This document shows, piece by piece, positions 1-7,885 of a stretch of DNA of 64,000 nt. Below the pieces are notes generated by a model, which searched no databases, was not told where the DNA came from, and saw nothing but the letters and a program-made list of their open reading frames with translations. The position numbers and the translations under genes are program-made. Each line of letters starts with the position of its first letter. Positions within the stretch are counted from its first letter, which is position 1. This DNA comes from Dehalococcoidia bacterium (GTDB lineage: Bacteria; Chloroflexota; Dehalococcoidia; DSTF01; JACRBR01): NCBI GenBank assembly GCA_021462855.1, contig JAJTXQ010000014.1:338182-402181 (forward strand). Reading direction: 5' to 3'.

Positions 1-265
1 CGAGCGTGGCTTCCGGTGTGACATCGCGATGCGCGATGCCGGTGCCGCCGGTCGTGAGGACGACGTCGGCGTCGCCGGCGTCGCACCAGGCGCGCAGCGT
101 CGCGGCGATCACGTCGCGCTCGTCGGGGACGATGTCGTAGCGCACAACCTCCCCGCCGATCCCCACGACCATCGCGCGGAGGGCGGTGCCGCTGGTGTCC
201 TCGCGTTCGCCGCGGCTCCCTTTGTCGCTCACGGTGAGGATCGCGATGCGGAGGGGTGTCGTCAT
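1..265 (-). CDS. MogA/MoaB-family molybdopterin protein, 3' end cut off by the window
   Basis: Only the first 88 codons lie in the window; the gene runs off the left edge. The translation begins MTTPLRIAILTVSDKGSRGE and reaches the motif LTTGGTGIAHRDVTPEATL. The early TVSDKGSRGE stretch and the later TTGGTG-x3-RDVTPEAT signature are hallmarks of the MogA/MoaB/CinA molybdopterin-binding fold, which adenylylates molybdopterin before metal insertion. I used the ATG at 265-263; an in-frame ATG at 274-272 would add MRG. It is divergent from mraZ. The tungstate transporter and moaDE elsewhere in the window fit a tungsten/molybdenum cofactor role. Whether it is MogA (active) or MoaB cannot be decided from the half seen. 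Confidence 0.85.
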   Translation of the reverse strand, partial: MTTPLRIAILTVSDKGSRGEREDTSGTALRAMVVGIGGEVVRYDIVPDERDVIAATLRAWCDAGDADVVLTTGGTGIAHRDVTPEATL

Positions 266-372
266 GCCGCGCATGCTAGCAGCTTTGCCGTGGCCGCGGC
301 CTGGTTGCGCCCGCCACGGGCGCGGGCGGGAGATGCGTGGGGAAATATGGATCGAAGTTCTGTATATGCCCC

Positions 373-400
373 TTGACACCCACCGATTCGATGGTAGTCT
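373..400 (+). promoter_or_regulatory. Candidate sigma-70 promoter of the dcw cluster
   Basis: A perfect -35 hexamer TTGACA lies at 373-378. After a 16-base spacer comes TAGTCT (395-400), preceded by TGG (392-394), giving an extended -10 of the TGn type. Transcription would start near 407, inside the MraZ box ladder, leaving a 5' leader of about 64 bases before mraZ. This is a motif match only. Confidence 0.6.
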
Positions 401-436
401 GTGGGAGTTCGTGGGGAACACTGGCTCCGGATGGAC
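392..436 (+). promoter_or_regulatory. MraZ operator: TGG-core repeats every 10 bases
   Basis: TGG occurs at 392, 402, 412, 422 and 432, exactly 10 bases apart: TGGTA, TGGGA, TGGGG, TGGCT, TGGAC. The middle two match the MraZ consensus TGGGN with a 5-base spacer; the outer three are degenerate. In other bacteria MraZ binds such direct repeats upstream of its own gene and represses the dcw operon. Here the ladder covers the -10 region and the predicted start site, which fits repression by promoter occlusion. Confidence 0.7.
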
Positions 437-470
437 CCGATGAGCGCCCGGCAGGACACCGAACGATCCC

Positions 471-908
471 GTGTACTTTCTCGGAACCTTCGATTATGCG
501 ATGGACGAGAGAGGGAGGGTTCCCCTCCCCCCCGCGTATCGCGACGCATTTCGAAGCGGGATCGTGCTCAGCCAGGGCTCCCCGGAACACTGCATCCGCG
601 TGTATACACCCGAGGCGTTCGAGGAGATGGCGCGCCGCTATACGGCGCCGTCGCCCATGGGCCGGAAGGGGCGCGCGCTGCGAAAGGTGCTCTTCTCGCG
701 TTCACATCACGCCCAGCTCGACCCGCAGAGCCGGGTGCTCGTGCCCGGGCCGCTGCGCCAGTACGCCGCGCTGGCGGGCAAGGTGCTGGTGATTGGCGCG
801 GGCGAGTGGCTGGAGATCTGGGCGCCGGCGGAGTACGACGAGATTATGTCTCGCATCGACGGCGGCCTGGAGTCTACGATGGAGTCGGTGGAATCGTGGG
901 AACGCTGA
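471..908 (+). CDS. mraZ: Transcriptional regulator MraZ
   Basis: 145 residues, the normal length for MraZ. Two SpoVT/AbrB-like half-domains are visible: residues about 5-50 (LGTFDYAMDERGRVPLPPAY) and about 75-130 (DPQSRVLVPGPLRQYAAL). MraZ forms a ring-shaped oligomer that binds TGGGN repeats at the head of the dcw cluster; such repeats lie just upstream at 392-436. The start is GTG at 471, giving the usual MYFLGTF N-terminus, although no strong ribosome-binding site precedes it. The stop codon overlaps the rsmH start (TGATG), so the two are probably translationally coupled. First gene of the cluster. Confidence 0.95.
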   Translation: MYFLGTFDYAMDERGRVPLPPAYRDAFRSGIVLSQGSPEHCIRVYTPEAFEEMARRYTAPSPMGRKGRALRKVLFSRSHHAQLDPQSRVLVPGPLRQYAALAGKVLVIGAGEWLEIWAPAEYDEIMSRIDGGLESTMESVESWER

Positions 909-1849
909 TGGCCGGCATCGAAACAGCGCACGTCCCCGTGATGGTAGCTGAAGTGTTGTCCGCGCTGGACGTCCAATCCGGCGGACGTTATGTCGATTGT
1001 ACCGTCGGCGGCGCCGGCCACGCGGTCGCCATCCTCCAAGCCAGCCAGCCCGGCGGCACCCTGCTCGGCCTCGACGCCAGCGCGGCAGCCATCGAGCGCG
1101 CCCGCGCCCGCCTCGCCGCGCACGAGGGCAGCTTCCGCCTCGTGCAGGCCAACTTCAGCCAGCTTGGCGAGGTCGCGCGCCAGCTCGAATTCGCGCCGGT
1201 GAACGGCGTGCTCATGGACCTCGGCCTGTCCTCCGACCAGCTCGAAACGGGCGAAGGGTTCAGCTTCCTGCGCGAAACGCCGCTCGACATGCGCTTCGGC
1301 GACACCGGCGCGACCGCCGCGGACATCGTGAACGAATCCACCGAGCAGGAGCTCGCAGACATCATCTTTCAGTACGGAGAAGAGCCCGCGTCGCGCCGGA
1401 TCGCGCGCCGCATCATCGAAGCTCGCCCGTTGCGGACGAGCGCTGAACTTGCCAAAGCCGTCGAGCAGGCCGTGGGTAGGAGGGCCAATTCCAAAACCCA
1501 CCCCGCCACCAGGACATTTCAGGCCCTCCGCATCGCGGTTAACAATGAGCTAGACGTTCTAGCCGCCGCGCTTCCTCAGGCCCACGGCCTGCTCGGCTTT
1601 GGATCCCGCATCGCCGTCCTCAGCTATCACTCGCTCGAGGACCGCCTGGTGAAGGAGTACTTCCGGCGCGAGTCGCGCGATTGCATCTGCCCGCCAGGCA
1701 TGCCCGAGTGCCGGTGCGGCCACCGCGCGACGCTCCGGCTCGTCACGCGCGGCGCCATGACGCCGACGCTCGCCGAAATCGACGCCAACCCGCGGGCTCG
1801 CAGCGCCCGGCTGCGCGCCGCAGAGTGCATCCGCCCGCTGGCGGCCTGA
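908..1849 (+). CDS. rsmH: 16S rRNA (cytosine(1402)-N4)-methyltransferase RsmH
   Basis: 313 residues, typical for RsmH (MraW). It begins MAGIETAHVPVMVAEVLSAL, which fits the family's HVPVML start. The SAM-binding segment GGRYVDCTVGGAGHA sits near residues 25-40, MDLGLSSDQL near 103, and the C-terminal LSYHSLEDRLVKEYF block near 240. The enzyme N4-methylates C1402 in the ribosomal P site. I chose the ATG at 908 because it overlaps the mraZ stop and matches the family N-terminus; the same frame is open further upstream but that part overlaps mraZ. Second gene in nearly every dcw cluster. Confidence 0.96.
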   Translation: MAGIETAHVPVMVAEVLSALDVQSGGRYVDCTVGGAGHAVAILQASQPGGTLLGLDASAAAIERARARLAAHEGSFRLVQANFSQLGEVARQLEFAPVNGVLMDLGLSSDQLETGEGFSFLRETPLDMRFGDTGATAADIVNESTEQELADIIFQYGEEPASRRIARRIIEARPLRTSAELAKAVEQAVGRRANSKTHPATRTFQALRIAVNNELDVLAAALPQAHGLLGFGSRIAVLSYHSLEDRLVKEYFRRESRDCICPPGMPECRCGHRATLRLVTRGAMTPTLAEIDANPRARSARLRAAECIRPLAA

Positions 1850-1860
1850 CCGGAGCGCGG

Positions 1861-2301
1861 ATGGCAGCCCTGCAACGCCCCGCGCTCCCCTTCCCGCGGA
1901 ATGTGCCGAAGCCGGGCGGCGCGAGGGGCTGGCTGATCGGCGCCGTCGCGCTCGTCATCGTCATCGCGCTGGTGCAGGTGAACCAGTTCAGCCGGCTTAC
2001 GAGCACCGGCTACGAGATCGAGTCTCTGCGCCGCGAGCGCGACACGAAGGCGGCCGAGAACCACAAGCTCGAGGCGGAGGTCGGCAGGCTGTCGTCGCTT
2101 GCGCGCGTCGACATGGAAGCGAGGACGCGGCTGAAGATGGAGCCGGCGCAACGGCGCCTGTACATCTCGGTGAACCAGCCGGTGCCGGAACGGCGCGCGC
2201 TGCCGACGCGCTACCTCGCGCCGCAGGATGCGCCCGCCGTCCCGGCGGACAACGCCGGGCGTTCCCTCTGGCAGCGGTTGGTGGACCTGCTGCCCTTCTG
2301 A
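1861..2301 (+). CDS. ftsL: FtsL-like septum protein
   Basis: 146 residues with the bitopic layout of FtsL/DivIC. A short basic cytoplasmic tail is followed by one membrane segment (about residues 23-42, GWLIGAVALVIVIALVQV), a predicted coiled coil (about 50-80, rich in E/R/K/L heptads) and a proline-rich tail. FtsL works with FtsB and FtsQ to activate FtsW-FtsI at the septum. Sequence conservation in this family is poor, so the call rests on topology and on position between rsmH and ftsI, the standard ftsL location. The ATG at 1861 lies 11 bases after rsmH. Confidence 0.8.
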   Translation: MAALQRPALPFPRNVPKPGGARGWLIGAVALVIVIALVQVNQFSRLTSTGYEIESLRRERDTKAAENHKLEAEVGRLSSLARVDMEARTRLKMEPAQRRLYISVNQPVPERRALPTRYLAPQDAPAVPADNAGRSLWQRLVDLLPF

Positions 2302-2346
2302 AGCGTGCCGTCCGCTCGCTGCGGATGAGCCCGGGGTGAGGTGACA

Positions 2347-4080
2347 ATGTTCGGGCAACGCGGCCGGATGAACCTCCGCCTGTACGCGCTCGCCGCGGCG
2401 TTCGCGGTCGCCGGCGCGCTGCTCACCGCGCGCATCGCCTACGTCCAGCTCGTCGATGTCGGGCACTACAAGCAGGAGGCGCGCGCCGAGCACTTCGGCC
2501 AGCAAGAAGTGCGGGCCCCGCGCGGCGCCATCCTCGACCGCAACGGATACCCGCTCGCCACGACGGTCGACGCATGGGACATCTTTATCGACCGCAGCGA
2601 CTGGCAGGACATCGCCGCCGCGCGCACCGCCGCCGATGCGATCGCGCCCGTGATCGGACGCAAGCCCGAGGACCTCGTGAACGAAGTGCGCGCGGAGGCG
2701 AGCGGCCTCTACCTGGCGTACAGCGGCCTCGCCTTCGACGAGGGGGAACGCCTGCAAGGCGTCGAGGCGCCAGGGCTGCGCGTCGTGCGGACCGAAAAGC
2801 GCTACTGGCCGGAGGGCGACCTCGCCTCGACGCTGATCGGGTTCGTCGGGCGCGACCACGGCGGGCTCACCGGCATCGAAGCCGACTTCGACGCGCAACT
2901 CGGCGGCTCGCCGGGGACGATCTACTTCGAGCGGGACAGCATCGGCAACCGCATCGCCCTCGGCAAGGAGCGTTACGGGCGCGAGCCGCAGCCGGGCGGC
3001 GACATCCGGCTGACGATCGACCGCTACGTCCAGCGGCTCGTTGAAGGCGAGCTCGAGGCGCGGATCGCGAGCACCGGCGCGCTCGGCGGCACGATCATCG
3101 TCATGGAGCCGCAGACCGGCGCGATTCTGGCGATGGCCAGCCGCCCCGGCTTCCGGCTTTCCCAACTCGACTTCAACGACCCGGATGAAGGCCTGTTCCG
3201 CAACCGCGCCGTCACCGACGTGTACGAGCCCGGCTCCGTCTTCAAGACGCTCACCGCGGCGATGGCGATCGACACGGGGCACGTGACGCCGGAAAGCACG
3301 TACGACGACATCGGCGCCGCGTACATCGGGGAGTCGACGATCCGCAACTGGGACTACAGCGTGAACGGCGTCACGACGGTGACGCAGGTGCTGCAGCGCA
3401 GCCTCAACACCGGCGCCGTCTGGCTTGCGCAGGAGGTGGGCGCCGACGCGTTCTACCAGTACCTGCGCGCGTTCGGCATCGGCGAACCGACGCACTCCGG
3501 CCTGGGCGGCGAGCCGGGCGGGCTCCTGCGCACGAACGAAGACCCGCTGTGGGCCGATGTTGACCTCGCGACCAACAGCTTCGGGCAGGGCGTGGCGGCG
3601 ACGCCGCTGCAGGTGATCACGGCGATCGCCTCGCTCGTCAACGGCGGCCGGCTGATGCGCCCCTATATCGTCGAGCAGGAGATCACCGCGACGGGCACGC
3701 GGACGTTTGAGCCGGTCGTCGTGCGCCAGGTGGTGAGCGAAGAGACGGCGCACACGGTCGCTGACATGATGAACCTCGTGGTGGAGGGGATCCCGGGGCA
3801 CCTCGCGTCCGTGCGTGGCTACCACGTCGGCGGCAAGACGGGCACGACGACGGGCGCGACGCTCGCCGATGGCGCCGTGCTGGATGGCAACATCGCCTCG
3901 TTCGTCGGATTCGCGCCAGCAAATGATCCCCGGATGATCATGCTCGTGAAACTCGACTTCAAAGAAGATCGGCTCGGCGGCCAGGTTTCGGCGCCCGTGT
4001 TCGGCGCACTCGCCCCGTCGATCCTTGCGTACCTCGGCGTGCGCCCGGAGGGGTCGCAACTCGTATCGACCTCCCGCTGA
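2347..4080 (+). CDS. ftsI: Septal penicillin-binding protein (class B, FtsI/PBP3)
   Basis: 577 residues from the ATG at 2347. One N-terminal membrane anchor (about residues 8-28) is followed by the class B dimerisation region and the transpeptidase. Active-site motifs are SVFK near residue 297, SLN near 352 and KTGTT near 497. No PASTA repeats follow. The enzyme crosslinks septal peptidoglycan together with FtsW. Start choice: GGGGTGAG at 2333-2340 lies 6 bases before the ATG at 2347; a GTG at 2341 is in frame but has no room for a ribosome-binding site. In many dcw clusters murE follows ftsI; here murF follows directly. Confidence 0.93.
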   Translation: MFGQRGRMNLRLYALAAAFAVAGALLTARIAYVQLVDVGHYKQEARAEHFGQQEVRAPRGAILDRNGYPLATTVDAWDIFIDRSDWQDIAAARTAADAIAPVIGRKPEDLVNEVRAEASGLYLAYSGLAFDEGERLQGVEAPGLRVVRTEKRYWPEGDLASTLIGFVGRDHGGLTGIEADFDAQLGGSPGTIYFERDSIGNRIALGKERYGREPQPGGDIRLTIDRYVQRLVEGELEARIASTGALGGTIIVMEPQTGAILAMASRPGFRLSQLDFNDPDEGLFRNRAVTDVYEPGSVFKTLTAAMAIDTGHVTPESTYDDIGAAYIGESTIRNWDYSVNGVTTVTQVLQRSLNTGAVWLAQEVGADAFYQYLRAFGIGEPTHSGLGGEPGGLLRTNEDPLWADVDLATNSFGQGVAATPLQVITAIASLVNGGRLMRPYIVEQEITATGTRTFEPVVVRQVVSEETAHTVADMMNLVVEGIPGHLASVRGYHVGGKTGTTTGATLADGAVLDGNIASFVGFAPANDPRMIMLVKLDFKEDRLGGQVSAPVFGALAPSILAYLGVRPEGSQLVSTSR

Positions 4081-4116
4081 CGCGCGAGGACGCGCCGGAG
4101 GCAGGCCGGCACGTTC

Positions 4117-5478
4117 ATGATTAGCGCCATCGAACTCGCAACCGCGCTCCGCCCCACGCTCGTCCGCGGGCCGACGGTCGGGCCCATGCGGTTCCGCCGC
4201 GCGGCAGTCGACTCGCGGAAGGCCGGGCGCGGTGACCTGTTCTTCGCGCTCAAGGGCGAACGCGCCGACGGCCACGACTTTGTCGCCGATGCAGCGCGGC
4301 GCGGCGCGGCAGGCGCCGTCGTCGAGCGGCTCGTCGAGGCGGAGGGCGCGCAGTACGTCGTGCGCGACGTCCTCGCGGCACTCCAGCAGCTGGCGCGGCA
4401 GCGCCGGCAGGCGCGCGCGCGGCTGAAGGTGGTCGGCGTCACCGGCAGCGTCGGCAAGACGACGACGAAGGAGATCATCGCCGCGCTGCTGGCGACCCGC
4501 TACCGCGTGCTGAAGAACGAGGGCAACCTCAACAGCGAGATCGGCCTGCCGCTCGTGCTGCTCGACCTCACCACGCGCCACCAGCGCGCTGTGCTCGAGA
4601 TGGGCATGTGGGCGGAGGGCGAGATGGCGCTGCTCTGCGACATCGCCCGCCCGCAGATCGGCGTGGTGACGATGGTCGGCCCGGTGCACATGGAGCGCCT
4701 GGGCTCGGTCGACGCGATCGCGAAGGAGAAGGGCGACCTGCCGGCGTCGCTGCCGCCCGATGGCGTGGCGGTGCTCAACGCCGACGACGAGCGGGTGGCG
4801 GCGATGGCGGCGCGCACGCGCGCGCACGTTATGACGTTCGGGCTCGCCGCCGGCGCCGACGTGCGCGCGGAGGACATCGAAGCGCACGGGTTCAACGGCA
4901 CACGCTTCACGCTCGTGCACGGCAACGGCCGCGAGCACGTGTACTCGCACTTGCCGGGCCGAGCGCTCGTCTCGAACATGCTCGCCGCGGCGGCCGTCGG
5001 CATCGTCGACGGGCTGTCACTCGCCGAGGTGGCCGAGGCGCTGAGCGAGGTCCGCCCGCCAGCGCGCTTCACGATCGTCCGCGGCCGCAACGGCGCCACG
5101 ATCATCGACGACACGTACAACGCGAGCCCGGCATCGATGCACGCGGCGCTCGACCTGCTCGCCGGCGCGCCGGCGCGCAAGATCGCCGTGCTCGGCGACA
5201 TGCTCGAACTCGGCGCGGCCGAGGAGGCGAGCCACGCCGAGGTCGGCCGCGCCGCGGCGCAGGTGGCCGACGTGCTGTACGCCGTCGGGCCGCTCGGCCG
5301 GATGATCGGCGAGGCGGCGCGCGCCGCCGGCATGCGCGATGTCCACATCAGCGAGGCGAAGGACGGCGTCGCGGCGCACATCGCACGCGACCTGCGCGAG
5401 ACGGACAGCGTGCTGGTCAAGGCGTCGCGCGGTCTCGCGCTCGAAACGCTGGTCCAGGAGCTGAGGGGGGAAGCGTGA
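4117..5478 (+). CDS. murF: UDP-MurNAc-tripeptide--D-Ala-D-Ala ligase MurF
   Basis: 453 residues, normal for MurF. The Mur-ligase ATP loop GVTGSVGKTTTKEII is at about residues 107-121, and the central domain contains NEGNLNSEIGLPL. The C-terminal domain has IIDDTYNASPASM and IAVLGDMLELG, both diagnostic of MurF rather than MurC, MurD or MurE. It adds D-Ala-D-Ala to the UDP-MurNAc tripeptide in the cytoplasm. The ATG at 4117 follows ftsI by 36 bases. Its stop overlaps the mraY start (GTGA). MurE, which makes its substrate, is not encoded beside it. Confidence 0.95.
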   Translation: MISAIELATALRPTLVRGPTVGPMRFRRAAVDSRKAGRGDLFFALKGERADGHDFVADAARRGAAGAVVERLVEAEGAQYVVRDVLAALQQLARQRRQARARLKVVGVTGSVGKTTTKEIIAALLATRYRVLKNEGNLNSEIGLPLVLLDLTTRHQRAVLEMGMWAEGEMALLCDIARPQIGVVTMVGPVHMERLGSVDAIAKEKGDLPASLPPDGVAVLNADDERVAAMAARTRAHVMTFGLAAGADVRAEDIEAHGFNGTRFTLVHGNGREHVYSHLPGRALVSNMLAAAAVGIVDGLSLAEVAEALSEVRPPARFTIVRGRNGATIIDDTYNASPASMHAALDLLAGAPARKIAVLGDMLELGAAEEASHAEVGRAAAQVADVLYAVGPLGRMIGEAARAAGMRDVHISEAKDGVAAHIARDLRETDSVLVKASRGLALETLVQELRGEA

Positions 5479-6446
5479 CCTACGCGCTGCTGTCGGGTGT
5501 CGTTGCCGCGGCGATCTCGTTCGCGCTTGGCGGTCCGCTCGTGTCGTACCTGCGCGCGCGCAAGATCGGCAAGGCGATCGCCGCGGAGAGCCCCGACACG
5601 CACAACATCAAGGCCGGCACGCCGACGTTCGGCGGCCTGCTGTTCGCCGGCGTCGCTGCCGCGCTCGGCCTCGCGGTCGCGGTGCCGAAGGACCGCGACG
5701 TGCTGCTGCCGGTCGCCGCCGTCATCGTCATGGGCGCGGTCGGGTTCTACGACGACCTCGGCACGCTCGTCGACCGTGTGAAGCGCGACGCGCACAGCCG
5801 CGCAGGGATGATCCTCAAGGCGCTGGCCTACGCGATCTTCGGCGGCGTCGCCGCCGCGCTGCTCTACGGGCCGCTGGACGCGCCGCGCATGCTCGTGCCG
5901 CACTTCGGCGCGTACGACATCGGCCCGCTGTACATCGCCGTCGTCATCTTCATCATCGTCGCCACCACGTCGGCCGTCGATGTGAGCGACGGCCTGGACA
6001 CGCTGTGCGGCGGCATGAGCGCGATCGCCTTCACGGCGTTCGGCGCCATCGCCCTGCGGCAGGGGCAGGACGGCGTCGCCACGTTCTGCTTCGTCATGGT
6101 GGGCGCGCTCATGGGGTTCCTCTGGTTTAACGCCTACCCCGCCCGCCTGTTCATGGGCGACGTCGGCTCCGGCCCGCTCGGCGGCGCGCTGGCGATCGTC
6201 GCGCTGCAGACCGGGTGGTGGCTGCTGATCCCGGTCATCGGCGTCATGTTCGTCGCCGAGATCGCGGCGGACGTGGTCCAGATCGGCTACTTCCGGCTGA
6301 GCGGCGGCAAGCGCATCTTCCGCCGCGCGCCGCTCCACTGCCACTTCGAGCTGATGGACATCCCGGAGACGCGGATCACGGCGGCGTTCCTGCTGGTCAC
6401 GGCCGCAGGCGCGCTCGCGGGGGTCGCGCTTTCGGCGCTGGATTGA
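5475..6446 (+). CDS. mraY: Phospho-MurNAc-pentapeptide transferase MraY (divergent motifs)
   Basis: 323 residues and about ten hydrophobic segments. Family motifs are recognisable: TPTFGGLLF, GFYDDLGTLVDRVK, NAYPARLFMGDVGS and APLHCHFELM. It transfers phospho-MurNAc-pentapeptide to undecaprenyl phosphate to form lipid I. Two usually invariant motifs differ: the NLTDGLDGLA block reads DVSDGLDTLCGG, with Asp in place of the conserved Asn, and the HHH motif reads HCH. Start GTG at 5475 overlaps the murF stop by four bases. Position between murF and murD supports the MraY call over other members of the glycosyltransferase 4 family. Confidence 0.9.
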   Translation: MTYALLSGVVAAAISFALGGPLVSYLRARKIGKAIAAESPDTHNIKAGTPTFGGLLFAGVAAALGLAVAVPKDRDVLLPVAAVIVMGAVGFYDDLGTLVDRVKRDAHSRAGMILKALAYAIFGGVAAALLYGPLDAPRMLVPHFGAYDIGPLYIAVVIFIIVATTSAVDVSDGLDTLCGGMSAIAFTAFGAIALRQGQDGVATFCFVMVGALMGFLWFNAYPARLFMGDVGSGPLGGALAIVALQTGWWLLIPVIGVMFVAEIAADVVQIGYFRLSGGKRIFRRAPLHCHFELMDIPETRITAAFLLVTAAGALAGVALSALD

Positions 6447-6472
6447 CATGCGGGGGATCTTGACACGATATT
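6443..6472 (+). promoter_or_regulatory. Candidate internal dcw promoter ahead of murD
   Basis: The 38-base gap between mraY and murD is AT-richer than its surroundings. TTGACA at 6443-6448 overlaps the mraY stop codon and is followed, after 18 bases, by GATATT (6467-6472). A second TTGACA at 6460-6465 has no well-placed -10. An internal promoter here would let murD-ftsZ be expressed apart from the MraZ-controlled start. Motif match only. Confidence 0.4.
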
Positions 6473-6484
6473 TGCTAACGTGCT

Positions 6485-7885
6485 ATGACAGGTGAACGAG
6501 ACTTCCTGGTGGGGAAACGGGTGACCGTTATTGGTCTCGGTATCGAAGGCATCGATGTCGCACGCTACGCCGCTACCCACGGCGCCGCCCGCGTCTCCGC
6601 CCTCGATACCCGCACTCCCGATGCCCTCGCCGGCGCCCTGGAGCAGCTGCGGGGGCTCGACATTCAGTACACGCTCGGTCAGCACCGGCCCGACGACCTC
6701 GCAGGCAGCGACGTCGTCTTCGCGTCGCAGAGCATCTTCATGGACAACCCCTGGCTCGTCTATGCGCGCGAGCACGGCATGGAAGTTACGTCTATGACTC
6801 GCGCGTTCATGGAGCACTGCCCCGGCCCGACGATCGGCGTCACCGGCAGCAGCGGCAAGACCACCACCACCGCCCTCGTCGAGCACATGCTTGGCGCCGC
6901 CGGGCTGCCGCACATCGCCGGCGGCAACATCGGCGTCGGGCTGCTCGGCCAGCTCGACGGCATGCAATCGAGCACCTGGGCGGTCATGGAGATCAGCCAT
7001 ACGCAGCTGCAGCTCACGGACCGCAGCCCGCACATCGCCGCGATCCTGAACGTGACGCCGAACCACCTCGACCAGTTCACGTGGGACCGCTACGTCTCGC
7101 TCAAGATGAACATGGTGCGCCACCAGTCGCCCGACGATGATGTCGTGCTCAATCTCGACGACGACATCTCGGCCGCGATGGCCGACGCCACGCCGGCGCG
7201 CGCGGTGCACTTCACCCTCGGCGCGGCGCTGCCCGGCGACGGCGCGTTCCTGCGCGACGACGCGCTCTTCCTGCGCCGCGAGAACGTCGACGAGATGCTG
7301 CTGCCCGCCAGCGAGGTGCCGCTGCCCGGGCGCCACAACGTCGCGAACGCGCTGGCGGCGTCCGCCGTCGCTTCGCTCGCCGGCGTGCCGGCGGAGACGA
7401 TCGCCTCGGCCGTCCGCTCGTTCCATGCCGTCGCCCACCGCCTCGAGCTTGTCGCCGAGATCGACGGCGTGCGTTACGTCAACGACAGCATCGCCACCAC
7501 ACCCGAGCGCGCGCTCGCCGGCATCCGCTCGTTCGATGCGCCGATCGTGCTGCTGCTCGGCGGCAAGGACAAAGACCTGCCAAAGGACGAACTCGCCGCC
7601 GAGGCGCTGCGCCGCTGCTCCGGCATCGTCTTCTTCGGCGCGGACGGCGCGCTGTTCGAGGCGGCGGTCGAAGCGCATGCCGCCGAGGCGCCGTTCGAGG
7701 AGCGCCCCATCACCGTGCGCGCCGCCACGCTGGACGAGGCCGTCCGCGAGGCGCGCGCCATGGCCGAGGCCGGCGACGTCGTGCTGTGCTCGCCGGCCTG
7801 CACGAGCTTCGACGCATACCCGAACTTCGAGGCGCGCGGCGAGCACTTCCGCCGTCTCGTCCGCGCGCTGGCGGAGGCGAGCTGA
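6485..7885 (+). CDS. murD: UDP-MurNAc-L-Ala--D-Glu ligase MurD
   Basis: 466 residues, usual for MurD. A Rossmann-like N-terminal domain (KRVTVIGLGIEGIDVARYAA) is followed by the ATP loop GVTGSSGKTTTTALVEHML at about residues 118-136. The C-terminal domain has NDSIATTPERALAGIRSF and LLLGGKDKDLP, the standard MurD blocks. It adds D-Glu to UDP-MurNAc-L-Ala. The ATG at 6485 is preceded by a short gap holding a possible promoter. The stop codon overlaps the ftsW start (TGATG). Confidence 0.95.
   Translation: MTGERDFLVGKRVTVIGLGIEGIDVARYAATHGAARVSALDTRTPDALAGALEQLRGLDIQYTLGQHRPDDLAGSDVVFASQSIFMDNPWLVYAREHGMEVTSMTRAFMEHCPGPTIGVTGSSGKTTTTALVEHMLGAAGLPHIAGGNIGVGLLGQLDGMQSSTWAVMEISHTQLQLTDRSPHIAAILNVTPNHLDQFTWDRYVSLKMNMVRHQSPDDDVVLNLDDDISAAMADATPARAVHFTLGAALPGDGAFLRDDALFLRRENVDEMLLPASEVPLPGRHNVANALAASAVASLAGVPAETIASAVRSFHAVAHRLELVAEIDGVRYVNDSIATTPERALAGIRSFDAPIVLLLGGKDKDLPKDELAAEALRRCSGIVFFGADGALFEAAVEAHAAEAPFEERPITVRAATLDEAVREARAMAEAGDVVLCSPACTSFDAYPNFEARGEHFRRLVRALAEAS

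Noticed and set aside
1627-4950. Very long open frame on the minus strand (over 1,100 codons) opposite rsmH-ftsI-murF
   Set aside because: It is opposite well-recognised genes and its translation is Arg/Ala/His-rich with no domain; GC-rich DNA leaves antisense frames open by chance.
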